DNA of 64,000 bases from Lottia gigantea (taxonomy: Eukaryota; Mollusca; Gastropoda; Lottiidae), in assembly GCF_000327385.1 (NCBI RefSeq), contig NW_008711113.1, forward strand, positions 338,915 through 402,914. The letters are read 5' to 3'. Shown here one piece after another: positions 20,020-31,712 of the stretch. A model generated the notes under the pieces. It saw nothing but the letters and a program-made list of their open reading frames with translations. It was not told the DNA's origin and searched no databases. The position numbers were made by a program, and so were the translations under genes. How positions within the stretch are numbered: the stretch's first letter is position 1; each line of letters starts with the position of its first letter.

Positions 20020-21920
20020 TGAAACTATCAGTTACTGAATTGAGACCAAAGATTGCAGTGTTTGTTGTGGGTGTCTCTTTCCTACATCTGATAGAATACG
20101 TGGAACATACGCTTTAGGACCCATTTTAACCAGACAGAGGCAATGTCGCATTCGATTGTGTTAACTCAAACTATCAGTTACTGAATTGAAATGCCATCAG
20201 TAGTCACGAAATGTCTCAAATTAACGAATTCTTGAAGCAGATGGGCTGTCGTCAAAAGAAATTAAGTTCGGTTTCTTCCTGTTCTGATTAACTTTAGTAA
20301 TGATCGTTTTTAATGAAGAGCAACCAGACTTCATATAATTACAAGGAGAAAGTCTTGTTCAATCCACTATAAGCCAATTACTGAGATGACAACCACTTTC
20401 AGTCCAGTATTGCCAACTCTTTATACCAAAATTACCGTTATTCTTACAATTCTAATTGGTAATCAGGGATTTGAACACTTCATTCTGTGGGCAAAGACTG
20501 TCGATTGGTAGAGATGCTAAGGAGCAAGGGGGCAGAGGGTGGTTGCACTTCAGGCAGTACAAGAATCATAGATAGGCAAGCCTTTTAGAATGGTAGAGCC
20601 AATTCTTAACACAAAATTACTGCTATTTTCACTATTCTTAATAGGTGATTAGAGTTTACAACATTTGCTTACATTTACAGAGACTATCAATGTGCAGAGA
20701 CTATCAATGTGCAGAGGTAGGAAGGGCTGTGGGGTGCTTTCTATCCAGTGTAGTCATTTTTTTTGTATACAATTACTGCTATACTTTAAATTCTGAAAAC
20801 ACTATTGGGTTGAAAGGCTTTATTTAACTTTCAAGTGCATGGAATTGCACCAATGCAATTTTCAATCAGGGATCTTGCATTTCAACTAAAACTGTTTTTC
20901 TAAGCAGCTTTTGAAATAATGTCATTTATATTGTACCAGTAAATTGGAGAAATGTAAATATAGAAGCCATAAAAAAGCTAGAAAATCCCTTTTCAAATTA
21001 TTCAATAGTACCTAAATACTTAGTTAACTTTTCAAAAGTCAGTCTGAACTAAATCAACATTTGCCATAACATTTGTGTACAACAGGGATTCTCAACCAGA
21101 GGTGTGCGCGCCATTTGTTGTGCATCAGCGCAACACATTGGTATTCTTGTATGGAGAGTTGAGGAAATAAATTATCACGAAAACTACAACATCGTATCAT
21201 CTGAGAGCATAGCATCCAGCGTTTTGCGGCATGTGTGCTTTTTCCTAACGAACATGTTGCATCATACTTATTAATCACGTCCCGCAAGAAATAATCGATT
21301 TCCATTAGTTATCCAAATTTGCTAAGGATCGTGGCGCTTTAACAGTTCCAAACAATGAAAGTGGCACTTCAGCTTATTTACTTGAGAAGCCCTGATGTAC
21401 AGTATCAAGGGTTTGAGATTATGGCTGGACTCAACCACCCTTGGTAAATCAAGATATCAGAAATAATGTTACAGTTCATTATTCCACTTCATTATCTCTA
21501 CATCATATAATGGTTAATTCCTGAGATTTTTCTATCAAAGACTGGCTAGATTAACTATGTCAATTTCTGATCTCAGTTTTTGTCATATTTAGGTCCAATC
21601 ATAGCAGAGATAATTCAACATCTGACATCAATATTAGTATTTATTCACAATGGATATTTGTCGCTTGACAGTTTTCATGATATCAAAGGGATTGTATAGA
21701 GGTTTACTGATATTTTATATATATTAGGGACACTGATAGCATTCTTGGGTTCTAGGGAAAAATTAAATCACACGATAACGTGCAAACAGTAGATAAAAAG
21801 TCGATACAATCAGCTGTAAATGTAGCTATACTAGTGCCATCCCAATTTGCAGTCATCTGTGGTTCTTGAAATTTAAAAGAAAAATTATGCAATTTATGAC
21901 AACCTCACAATCACAAAGAC
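20020..21920. other. Gene-free stretch, 1.9 kb
   Basis: No supported coding exon. A 20-bp direct repeat (AGACTATCAATGTGCAGAG twice, near 20681-20718) and scattered SINE-like words are all I see. The open frames here (60 and 83 residues) have no recognisable character. Confidence 0.4.
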
Positions 21921-21925
21921 CTGGA

Positions 21926-22295
21926 AAATGAAATGAAATGAATGGAGTTTTACATCCTACTTTTCTGCAACATGTAGGGTTAATGTAGACGGGCAACGCC
22001 ATGCAGGGTGCAATGAGGGAAATTTTGCCAGGACAGCGGCATTAGCCTGCACTTTTTCGATTTCCAACTGTCAAGGGATCTTTAACGTGCACAGCCTGTA
22101 GCACACGGGGCCTCAGTTAATTGTCCCATCCGAACGACTAGACACTTTGTCCATATCAGCCCCTCTTATCTGCATCACTGACAGGGGGAAACCCAGGTTG
22201 AAAAATCCGAAGGTATTATCTCGACCTATGCCGGGATTGAACCCTGGACCTTCAGGTTAGTGAGCAAGCATCTAACTCACTTAGCCACCGAGACC
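21926..22295 (-). mobile_element. SINE family S1, full-length, tRNA-derived head
   Basis: Read on the minus strand it begins GGTCTCGGTGGCTAAGTGAG (tRNA-like, with a pol III A box) and continues to a B box in GGTCCAGGGTTCAATCCC. A roughly 290-bp body follows (GTCTAGTCGTTCGGATGGGA, GTGCACGTTAAAGATCCCTT, GCATGGCGTTGCCCGTC), then the tail GCAGAAAAGTAGGATGTAAA and repeated ATTTC units. This is the best copy in the window; many truncated relatives follow it. The conserved 3' tail suggests mobilisation by a partner LINE with the same tail, which is not in this window. Confidence 0.85.
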
Positions 22296-22688
22296 TATAG
22301 ACCTGGAGATATTTTCAGCTTTTGTTGTAGTGATGTCATGAAATGCTTAATTCCAGATGAATTGCAAAAACCAATGTCCCTCACTGCATACTGCATGACA
22401 TTGCCAGTCTTCATTAACTCAATAAAGAGCAGAAAAATTAAACTTACAAAAAAATCTATTTGTATAGCTCAATAAATGGCAGAAATTTTTTGTATGCATG
22501 ACATTACAAGTTTTCATTAGCTCAGAAAGTTATAAAACATCAAAATTCTATTTTCATAGCTCAAAAAATAGCAGAAAATTTCCCTCATTGCACACTACAA
22601 AGACAAATTATGATAAGGAGCAGAATAATTTCCTCACTGTACAGTGCATTGCATTGGCTGGTCTTAAAAGGCCATTTTCTAAATCTGA

Positions 22689-22982
22689 TTAAAGGGAGTG
22701 TAAAGAGGTTCTCTAAATTTTTTATGTCTATCGGGGACACTGATAGCATCACTTTGTTCCATTCAAATTTTCAATCAGACGTCTGTGGTTCCTGCAATTC
22801 CACTAAAAATAAGTGTTTGATGTCACTAATCGCAAAGGATAATATAAAATAAAGAATATTTTGCCATCAAATACAGCAGGAACCACAGACGTCCGACTAA
22901 AATTTGGAACGGTACAAAGTGATGCTATCAGTGTTTCTGATACACATAAAAAATTTAGAAAACCTATTTACAATCCCTTTAA
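22689..22982. repeat. MITE family P1, near-complete
   Basis: TTAAAGGGAGTGTAAAGAGG at the left and AACCTATTTACAATCCCTTT AA at the right. The arms contain CAGACGTCTGTGGTTCCTGC and, in reverse, GCAGGAACCACAGACGTCC, so almost the whole element is a hairpin. Confidence 0.85.
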
Positions 22983-23439
22983 GGGTAGAAATTTTGAGGA
23001 AGTAAAACTTCATTTCAATTCATTTACATACATTTGAGGTAGTAAAAAAAAAAAATCTAGTAGCAGCTCGTTTGCCTAATTAAGAAGCTATCAAGAAAAT
23101 TTGAAGAGTGGTGATTATGATTTAACATAATTAGTCCAATCCATATTATAAATAATTTAAATATATATCATTATTTTCTTGATTGGATATGGACATACGT
23201 AGGTATATATCATTTTCGTTAAAATTAATTAAAACGACGTGTTTTCTAACGATGGCTAATTACCAGAGTATGTTTAGCAAATAGCTGACTTATTTTTCCC
23301 CTGTATAATTATTATGAACTTCATTAGCGAATATAGGTTTATATTGACAAGACTTTTTCATATTTATTGAAGGAATACAGGCATCAAATTTTTCAATTTC
23401 TCAATTTCCAAAGGGATTTGGTAGCTCAGTGCGTTACGC

Positions 23440-23765
23440 TTCAGGCACATGAACAGTCTTTGTCGCTGATTTTTGTTGCTGATGCGAAAAATCTCCACGA
23501 TAAGATTATCACGTTGCAGACAGGATTTATATTATCAAACCAGTTTGATATTTGTTGCAGATTGTTTTATCTTCTGTGATACAGATTGTCATCATCCAAT
23601 CAGATTCATTTGTTTTGTTTTTTTTCACATGTGATTATCGACTTAGTGGAAAACAACCGACTGGAGATTATTTGTCTCCTTGTTTCTCCGCAGGCGGTCG
23701 TTGAAACTCTTGACAAGAGTCTAGTCGGCAAAAAAAAATGGCCAACCATGACTGACCATGTTCCT
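23440..23765. repeat. Foldback element related to 12692-12861
   Basis: Contains AGGCACATGAACAGTCTTTG, ATCATCCAATCAGATTCATT and GTTGAAACTCTTGACAAGAG then TCTAGTCGGCAAAAA, the reverse of the 12.7 kb element, with an insertion in the middle. The 92- and 104-residue frames over it are not genes. Confidence 0.55.
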
Positions 23766-23774
23766 ATAGCTAGC

Positions 23775-24075
23775 TGGCCTAAAAGTGTCTTATTATTCAG
23801 ATGGGACAATATATCGAAGCCCGTGCTAAAGGTTGTGCATGTTAAAGATCCCTCGACAATTTGAAATTGGAAAAGAGCAGGCTTATGCTGCCAGTCTAAT
23901 ATCACTTCATTTTTAAACATTATCCTAGAGAGATTTAAACACTACTTGGTCCATACATCATTACATTCATTTGCATATTGGAAAAGAGCAAGCTAATGCT
24001 GCCAGTCTTAATTTCCCTCATTGCACACTCCACAGTGTCTTCATTAGCAAAATTTGGTACAGTAGGAAGTACAAC
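23775..24075 (+). repeat. SINE family S1, body fragment with internal duplication
   Basis: TTCAGATGGGACAATATATC, TTAAAGATCCCTCGACA and GGAAAAGAGCAGGCTTATGC match the S1 body in sense orientation. The segment GGAAAAGAGCA to TGCCAGTCT occurs twice (23871 and 23981), joined by a duplicated ATCACTTCATTTTTAAACAT block. Confidence 0.6.
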
Positions 24076-24611
24076 ATCACTTCATTTTTAAACATTATCC
24101 TAGAGAGATTTAAAGACTACTTGGTCCATACATCATTACATTCATTTGCATATGAAATATGTATGGACATTGTGGTGGAAAACAAATCTGGAAACTATTG
24201 AATAGTTAAAATGATAGTTGTGGGAACTGGGAAGAATAGACTGCCCAGACTTGAATAGCATCTCAATTACGTGTAATTCCCTAATTACGTAACTTGTGAA
24301 TTGCTAGGCAGCCATTTTCCCATTAAATCAGCCCCTATTGATACGTGATAAAAACGTTTTTCTAAATCAACTTGGTTTGTATGAAAGATAGATGAAGAAA
24401 TTATTCAAATCAGCCGTAGCCCATTGATGAAATATTTCAATGGTCCAAAATCGAATCATTAACGACTCGATGTAGTCGACAAATTTTCAATAAAATCCAA
24501 ACAATTTGGCTTGCTGAAAATATTATAGTCTCTTTTACTCTGACAAACTTTGACTTTGACTGCTAACGATAGGCAACAGAGACTTTCAAATAAGGTAGAG
24601 ACTTATTGGGA

Positions 24612-24946
24612 CGAGTAGGCCATTTTTTTTTACCAATCATACTTTTGTCTCAGAAAGGAGAATTTTTTAGCTGAGCTAATCAGTTATGGTGTTCCAAGCT
24701 CACCATCCAAATTAGAGCCTTCAAATCCATGTGTCCAGAATTATCTACGATTGGATGTTAAAATGACGACTCATCATTTTAAGATATATAGAAAAGACAT
24801 TTATAGAAATAGTGAGTAAAATTCCTAGTTTGAAGTATTTTTAAAGGAATTATGTGATTTTCGTACATTTCTAATACTTCAGAAGACTATTTACAAATAT
24901 TCAAGATTAAAAGCAACCCTCCAAAATGGCGCACCTGTCCCTTTAA
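24612..24946. repeat. MITE family P2 copy
   Basis: Right end CCAAAATGGCGCACCTGTCC then CTTTAA; the left end has decayed at GGCCATTTTTTTTTACC. Internal TTCAAATCCATGTGTCCAG and TGTGATTTTCGTACATTTCT as in other copies. Confidence 0.75.
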
Positions 24947-25229
24947 ATGCTGATGTTCAAAGAAAACCAAAACTGGAATTTGTAATATTAAGGAACTAAG
25001 GATTAAATAGAGTTTTTAAGGGGAATTCAGGATTCAATTTCATATTTAATCATATTTTGAATTCAACTTCCAATTTTTTCAATCAGACCCCTCGACAGAA
25101 AGACTGGAAACAATTTGGCTGTGGGTTCGAATCCTCTTCAAAGGTGGAAAAATTCTGATGGCTTGGTTAGTGCTTCTGAAAAACACATGAGTTTTGGTTT
25201 TCAATATTTATAAACAACAATTTCGATAT

Positions 25230-25500
25230 ATCAGTCAGAAGAACAATTCTAGTCCTATGAAAGTGATCACAGAAATGACTAATAAGTAATCTAATATTCA
25301 CATGCATATCTATTGCTCTGTCACCTGGGCCAGCGCTTTCATGAATTATCTCTTAATATTGTTCAATTTCATTATGTAAGTCAGAAGAACAATAATCAAA
25401 TATCCACATAAATATCTATTGCTCTGTCACCTGGGCCAGTGCTTTCATGAATTATCTCCTAATACTATGCAATTTCATTATACAAGTCAGAAGAACGATA
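25230..25500 (+). repeat. Two-copy tandem repeat, about 120 bp
   Basis: ATCTATTGCTCTGTCACCTG, GGCCAGCGCTTTCATGAATT and CAATTTCATTATGTAAGTCA then GAAGAACAAT occur at 25307 and 25427, with a third AGTCAGAAGAACAAT at 25232. Confidence 0.75.
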
Positions 25501-25565
25501 CTGTCTTCATTAGTCTACATGTTGCAGAAAAGTAGGATGTAAAACTCCATTCATTTCATTTTCAG
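25500..25565 (+). repeat. SINE family S1, 3' end
   Basis: CTACATGTTGCAGAAAAGTA then GGATGTAAAACTCCATTCAT is the S1 tail in sense orientation, 5'-truncated as expected for target-primed integration. Confidence 0.7.
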
Positions 25566-25954
25566 AGGAACTGTTCTAGTTGGGTGAAAGAGACTATAGA
25601 AATGATGAAGAAGTTGGTTTCAATCAGTCATAATTCTCAGTGGAAGAGTAAATCAACGTTTATTCAAACATTCTCTTATCAATATCTCATTAATCTAATC
25701 AGTACAAAAATGACTGGTAATTGGGGTGAAAAAAGACGGGTTTTCCAGCCACCACAACTTTACCCCAATTCGTTCAATCATCCCTTATCTTGTCCACAAA
25801 CTTTTTGATGTGGCACCTTGTGAAATGATTTGCCCCTATCATATCAAGTGGTTTTTTTTTTTTTCTCCAAACCACAGCTTGTTATCTTGTCATAAAGAAA
25901 TACAATTCATTTATAATGGAAAATGGGGCTTTCTTTAAAATAAAATTTCTGATT

Positions 25955-26560
25955 CCATGGTTTTGTTCCTTTCAGCATATTTTAATATCTTAAATGATTG
26001 TATTTTGTGGGGTTTTTTGGGGGGGTGTACCTTTTTTACAGAAAAATAATTTTTTTACTGTAAACTGAGACGTTTCTTCGAAATAATATTTTTAATGCCA
26101 TGGTTTTGTCCCTTTCTGCGTATTTTCTTACTGGGTGTTAATACTAAAATATCAATATAAAAATATTTTTAATAATTGTATTTTGTGTTTTTTTTGGGGG
26201 TGTACCTTTTTTTTTACAGAAAAATAATTTTTCACAATCACTACTGGGGGGAGGAGGGGTCTTCAAAATAAAATTTTTAATGCCGTAGTTTTGTTCCTTT
26301 TTGCATATTTTCTTACTGGGTTTTAACACTAAAATATCAATATAAAAATATCTTTAATAATAAAATTGTATTTTATGGGTTTTTTTGGAGGGTGGGGTGG
26401 GGGGGTGTACCTTTTTTTACAAAAAAAAAATTTCATAATGAAAACTGAGACATTTCTTCGAAATAAAATTTTCAACGCATTGGTATTGTTTAAGTATATT
26501 TTGTTACTGGGTGATAACACAGAAATTTTAATATTGGAATGTCTTTAAAAATTGTATTTC
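25955..26560 (+). repeat. Tandem array, unit about 185-190 bp
   Basis: Four diverged copies. Each has GGTTTTGTTCCTTT, TATTTTCTTACTGGGTG, CTAAAATATCAATATAAAAA and a homopolymer-rich GGGGTGTACCTTTTTTTACA. G and T runs vary in length. Frames on both strands here are low-complexity artefacts. Confidence 0.8.
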
Positions 26561-26689
26561 AAGCATTTCTGATTACATTATTCCAGAATCTCTTATATTA
26601 TTTTCAATATTTAACCCTGTTCCTTACTACTTGAAAAACCCAGTGGCAGAGTGACATCCTTAATTTCATGCCCATTATTCCATAAATTC

Positions 26690-27335
26690 CAAAACTTCTC
26701 TAATCATCTCAACACATTTAAGAAAATTGTATCCTTTATCAATTTCAATATTTTCTTTAATAACCTCCAACAAGTCGAGAAACTCTCTAGATTTAAAACA
26801 AAGCTCATTTGAACAACAAATGTAACCCTTATCAATTTCAATATCTCTAAATAGCACCAACACATTTAGAAACATGTATCCCTTATCAATTTCAAAATCT
26901 TCTTTAATAACCTCCAACAAGTTGAAAAACTCTCTAAATTTAAAACAAAGCTCATTTGAACAACAAATGTAACCCTTATCAATTTCAATATCTCTAAATA
27001 GCACCAACACATTTAGAAACATGTATCCCTTATCAATTTCAATATCTTCTTTAATAACCTCCAACAAGTCGAGAAACTCTCTAAATTTAAAACAAAGCTT
27101 ATTTGCACAACAATGTAACCCTTATCAATTTCAATATCTCTAAATAGCACCAACACATTTAGAAACATGTATCCCTTATCAATTTCAAAATCTTCTTTAA
27201 TAACCTCCAACAAGTTGAAAAACTCTCTAAATTTAAAACAAAGCTCATTTGAACAACAAATGTAACCCTTATCAATTTCAATATCTCTAAATAGCACCAA
27301 CACATTTAGAAACATGTATCCCTTATCAATTCCAA
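26690..27335 (-). repeat. 147-bp tandem array, open as 49-codon units
   Basis: Four and a half copies with exact 147-bp spacing (AACCTCCAACAAG at 26762, 26909, 27056, then 27202 after a 1-nt loss). On the minus strand every unit is free of stops and reads EIDKGYMFLNVLVLFRDI, EIDKGYICCSNELC, FKFREFFNLLEVIKED. The six residues EIDKGY occur twice per unit, so the unit is itself a diverged dimer. The longest frame is 130 residues (26675-27067) and ends FLKCVEMIREVLEFME. I recognise no family and see no splice sites or promoter. It could be a relic of a repeat protein or simply a stop-poor satellite of in-frame length. Confidence 0.75.
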
Positions 27336-27654
27336 AATCATTTTTTTATAAAGCTAACATCTTACAACAAAAACCACAGTGTCTCCTACTTGACAAGAAA
27401 CAAAGACAACTTTTCATAAATTATTACATTTTCTTCCATTTCTTGTCAAATCCATCAAATCATATTGACGTTTATTAAGATATTCTGGAATCAGGGAAAG
27501 CCAAAATGACTAACATTTGCCCTCCAAATGTCTAATTAGGCTTCAATTGTCTTGAATGGCAATTAAGAAAAATTAAGCTTAGCATGTCATGTTTATTAGC
27601 TGGATGTCATTTCTAAAGATATCAATGTGATCTTCCAGTCAGATATGAACCAAG

Positions 27655-27862
27655 TTAAAGGGATTGTGAAGAGGTTTTCTTAACTTTTTATGTGTATCGG
27701 GGACACTGATAGCATCAATTTGCACCATTCAAACACTTAGTTTTATTGAAATTGCAAGAACCACAGACGTCTGATTGAAAATTTGAATACGACAAATGTT
27801 ATCAGTGTCCCCAATACACATAAGTGTAAAAAGTTTTTAAAATCTCTTTACAATCCCTTTAA
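27655..27862. repeat. MITE family P1, internally deleted
   Basis: Perfect-looking ends TTAAAGGGATTGTGAAGAGG and TTTACAATCCCTTTAA, but only 208 bp because much of the left inner arm and the centre is missing compared with the 290-320 bp copies. Confidence 0.85.
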
Positions 27863-28004
27863 ATGCTGTTTATACACTAAATTATTCGTTTCATCAAATT
27901 AGAAAAAGGGTTATTGCTCTAACTGACAAATTTGATGACGTCTGGTTTCTCTCACATATAAATATGAGCTTTAGAAGTATTGATCAACTTTTTTTAACGT
28001 GAAT

Positions 28005-28500
28005 ATTGTGGGTGATCGCTTGAAACCTTGTATAACGATATATGACACAAAATTACTTTTCTAATAATTTTAAAATCTTTTTTACTTATATTTTTTCTGC
28101 TATACGTGGTTTTCATTCTTTGACAATTTAAACCTCATATAACATTTTGAGTTCTCTGGCCTATTGAACCAATAACTCGTATATAGTATACAAGGTTTTT
28201 CGTTGTTATATCGTGGGTGTCCGCTTGAAACCTCGTATAACGATATATGACGCAAAATTACTTTTCTAATAATTTGTATGCATATTTTGTGAAAATCTTT
28301 TTTATTTATTTTTTTACTGCTATACGTGGTTTTCATTCTTTGACAATTTAAACCTCATATAACATTTTGAGTTCTCTGGCCTATTGAACCATGGTTTTCA
28401 TTCTTTGAAAATTTAAACCTTGTATAACAATTTGATCACTCAGGCCTATTGAACCAATAGCTTGTATAATAGTACAGTATACAAGGTTTTCGTTTTCATC
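28005..28500. repeat. Tandem repeat, unit about 190 bp
   Basis: CGCTTGAAACCTTGTATAAC, AAAATTACTTTTCTAATAAT, ACGTGGTTTTCATTCTTTGA and GTTCTCTGGCCTATTGAACC are repeated two and a half times; the last copy is shortened. Confidence 0.8.
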
Positions 28501-28547
28501 TGCAGAAAAAGGAACATTGAACCCAGTATAATATATTATGCGTCAAT

Positions 28548-28724
28548 TTAAGATACTCTGTGATATATAGAAAAGACATATAATATAGAAATAATGAGTA
28601 AAATTAACAATTTTTAAAGGAAATATGTGATTTTCATACATTTCTAGTTCCTCTGAAGACTATTTACATCTATTCAATACGGTACTAAAATCAACCCCCC
28701 AAAATGACACAACTGTCCCTTTAA
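28548..28724. repeat. MITE family P2, right half
   Basis: From ATATATAGAAAAGACATATA to AAATGACACAACTGTCCCTT TAA. The left half is absent. Confidence 0.7.
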
Positions 28725-28794
28725 CATAGAAATTCATCTTTACTTTCTTAGTTCACTGATACACAAAACACACTATTTTTAATAAATTACTCAA

Positions 28795-29139
28795 AAATGC
28801 TAAAGGAGCATTCTGTTTTTTTCAAGGTCGAAAATAGGCCTATTTTTTGTTCAAATTTATGAAACCTACATACCAAAATCTAAAGAAATGGATATGCCTG
28901 AAAAAATTCCTGTTGTTAATTTTTTAACGCCAAAACTATTTAAAATGTTAACGCAAAACGTAATGCTTTTTGATTGGTTTTAGAAAAATACTATGCAGAT
29001 CTATTCAAATTCTACACCTAATTGTAAAGAAATATGTCTCCAAGGTTTCAATAAGTCTTTATAAGACCCAACACCAAAACTAGTTAGTATACTAGACAGA
29101 CACTTTTGATAATAAAAAATTTGCATACTGCCCCTTTAA
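28795..29139. repeat. MITE family P4, best copy
   Basis: Left CTAAAGGAGCATTCTGTTTT, right GCATACTGCCCCTTTAA, with AACGCCAAAACTATTTAAAA and CCAACACCAAAACTAG inside. It pairs with the interrupted copy at 9444-9712. Confidence 0.65.
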
Positions 29140-29343
29140 ATTTTTAAGAGTTCACTGATACACAAAACACACTTTTTCAATAAATTACACAGTTAAACTA
29201 TACACTCTTTGTCACACTCAATAATATTTGTGTGCTTAGGCCCACTATGTGCCTTAATCAAAAAAATGTTTCGCTTTTTCCTTAGGGCTGTTGCAATCAA
29301 CTATCTGTCCCAGAATTAAATTTTTTTCTCCTTCCACAAATTC

Positions 29344-29667
29344 TTAAAGGGATTGTAAAGACGTTTTCTAAATTTTATTATGTGTATCAACAACACTGAA
29401 AGCATCAATTTGCACCATTCCAATTTTCAATTAAGATGTCTGTGGTTCCTGCAATTCCACTAAAACTAAGCATTTTATGACATCATTCACAACGGGCCTC
29501 ATGTTATAAAGCATTTTTAGCAATTAGTGATGTCATCAAACACTTAGTTTTGTTCAAATTGCAGAAACCTTAGACATCTGATTGAAAATTGGATGATGAT
29601 GCATTTGATGCTATCAGTATCCCTGGTACACATAAAAATTGTTGAAACCTTTTTACAATCCCTTTAA
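29344..29667. repeat. MITE family P1 copy
   Basis: TTAAAGGGATTGTAAAGACG at the left and CCTTTTTACAATCCCTTTAA at the right; both inner arms are present, 324 bp. Confidence 0.85.
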
Positions 29668-29858
29668 GGCCCACTATTTGCCGTAATCAACTAAAAGTTT
29701 TGTTTCTTAGAGTCCCAGAATTGAATTTCTTCTCTCATTTCAAAATTTTTCAAATCAAATTTTTGAAGTGTATGCTTATAGTCTTAAAATAATTTCAGGT
29801 CCATAGAAAGATCAAATTTGGAAAAAGGAAAGCATTAAAATGTATACTCAATTAATTT

Positions 29859-31380
29859 TGCACATAGGTTCCCTTTTTGGGAAAAATCTGCGTATTATGC
29901 ACGCAAATATACGGTAATAAATTCTTTACCTTCAGGACAATCAAACAGGCGTTCAACAACAGACGTCGGCGAGGACATTTGTCTGACATGTTGCTCAATT
30001 TCCATTTCCATGTCCAAATTACTGAATAATTCCACTCTTTTATCAAGCTATTGTCTTATAGAATAGAATAATGTGTTTAAAGTTCTCCAATTAAACTTCT
30101 AGTAGATTTCCACGGTACGTCCACCACGCTTTGTTTACTTTTTTCATAACCTTGACCTATGGTTTTCACGTGCTGGGTCGCGTTCGATTCTGAGCTTCAA
30201 TAGTTGTTTCTCAGAGACATTCTAAAATGACTTAGTCGTCAAGATATTTGCTTACCAGTTGATATATCCATATCCCTTTAGCCAGATTTCATTTATTTCA
30301 AGTAGGCCTAATTTAATTTATCCAGAGGGGCATATGAATGGTGTTTGGTGTTTATAGATTCAGTAAACCTAATGGAATTGGTCGTTTGTCAGAATTTTAT
30401 AGGGCGGCAATCCATTTTTTCCTGGAAATTAAGCCCTTAAATGCTTCAAATTCATCCCCAGTCATCTGCTATCAGTTGACTTCTAGGTGTCTCTGGCAGG
30501 AGATCCCTCTCATTTTTGTCCCTATCCCCGTAGACATTTTCTATGTAGCCCGCGCCCCTGCCTGTATAGACCTATCATTTTAATTGTGTACGAACATAGT
30601 TGCAGGTTGTATATCGACAATAATTAAACTTAAGTCTGTTAAAACAATGCGGTATTTCAATCAGAACATGGTCAATTTCATACAAAATACAAAAGGGTTA
30701 ATCGAGATCAAGCGGAAGTCACGAAGTCAGTGGCTCAACCACCAGGGACTGGTTTAACCAAGTCCACGGACCCCCACCCCAGACAAATATCAGAATTAGG
30801 GAGAGGATAATATGTTTAAAAAAAATCGCAGGGGAGAGGCTCCAACCTACATGAGTCCACGGACCCCTATTCATCTTGTTGAACCACTGTCAGCAAAAGG
30901 CGACCAGTGTTGAAAATGCGAGAGCTCTTTATAGACCAAGGGAGACAACTACGTTTTTTAATTCAAAATTCAGACCAACATAAATTTAGCACAGAAGAAA
31001 TTTGACTTGATTTTCGATATAACGAGAATGATGTCCTAAATATTTTGTTTCGTTGATTTTCTGTGGGTTGCTTCAACCATTCTAGAATCCGAGGGTTATA
31101 TTACAAACAGACAATCACTTTTTCACACACTTCTAAAGTGATTTAAACTGGTTTCCCTTTGTCAGAGATACAGGGCATGGAAAAAGCGTCTAGTCGTTCA
31201 GATGGGACAATAAACCGAGGCCCAGTCCTAGTAAAATTTCCCCCACAACATGTCAGACAAATGTCCTCGCCGACGTCTGTTGTTGAACGCCTGTTTGATT
31301 GTCCTGAAGGTAAGGAATTTATTACCGTATATTTGCGTGCATAATACGCAGATTTTTCCCAAAAAGGGAACCTATGTGCA
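29859..31380. repeat. Inverted pair of 135-bp arms, one mismatch
   Basis: The left arm 29859-29993 and the right arm 31246-31380 are reverse complements at 134 of 135 positions (outer end TGCACATAGGTTCCCTTTTT, inner end CATTTGTCTGACATGTTG). All other repeats in the window are much more diverged. The arms could be terminal repeats of a 1.52-kb non-autonomous transposon, but no target duplication is visible outside TGCACATAGG, and the interior holds older repeats (including 30648-31110). A recent inverted duplication or gene conversion is the alternative. No enzyme is encoded between the arms. Confidence 0.7.
30648..31110 (+). repeat. Dispersed element X, plus-oriented copy
   Basis: About 460 bp matching the reverse complement of 33523-33978: GCGGTATTTCAATCAGAAC, GGGTTAATCGAGATCAAGC, CCAGGGACTGGTTTAACCAA, ACATAAATTTAGCACAGAAG and GAGGGTTATATTACAAAC. 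It has gained an internal block (ATGAGTCCACGGACCCCTAT). Related fragments occur at 35590-35660 and 41910-42140. No coding. Confidence 0.75.
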
Positions 31381-31550
31381 CACACCTTGGCGTTGTCAGT
31401 CTTCATTAGACTATGCAGAAGAGTAGGACTTAGCCTAACATTTCCATGTAAGCTCCTCCGACTTGCAACATAGCCCATGCCGGGATTGAACCCTGGACCT
31501 TTAAGTTAGTGAGCAAGCCTCCAAACCACCGAGACACTGCCGCTTCCCAA
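31150..31550. repeat. SINE S1 fragments around the right 135-bp arm
   Basis: A sense piece (GTCTAGTCGTTCAGATGGGA then CAATAAACCGAGGCCC) at 31187-31230. After the arm come an S1-like GACTATGCAGAAGAGTAGGA and a reverse head (GGGATTGAACCCTGGACCTT, GTTAGTGAGCAAGCCTCC) up to about 31545. The arm therefore seems to sit within or beside older SINE material. Confidence 0.5.
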
Positions 31551-31644
31551 GACCCTAAAGAAAGAAGGGGAATAAACTGATAGCCTAAGCATAAAGACAA
31601 AAACTTTTGATGCTTCAAAAGCACTGGTACAAGACCAATGCTAG

Positions 31645-31650
31645 TTTATT
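31645..31650 (-). terminator. Poly(A) signal AATAAA for monooxygenase gene A
   Basis: The minus strand reads AATAAA 63 nt beyond the stop codon at 31713; the only canonical signal close to that end. Confidence 0.55.
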
Positions 31651-31712
31651 TTTTTTAGATAAGAAAATCGAAATTCGAATTATCATTTTGTATCTGTTTC
31701 AGATAAAGAGGT

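Noticed and set aside
23586-23920. Frames of 92 and 104 residues on opposite strands
   Set aside because: They cover a foldback element and a SINE fragment; the same peptide pieces appear at the related element at 12.7 kb.
25120-25150. GGGTTCGAATCC, a perfect B box, considered as a tRNA gene
   Set aside because: No acceptor stem, A box or cloverleaf can be built around it; more likely a SINE head remnant.
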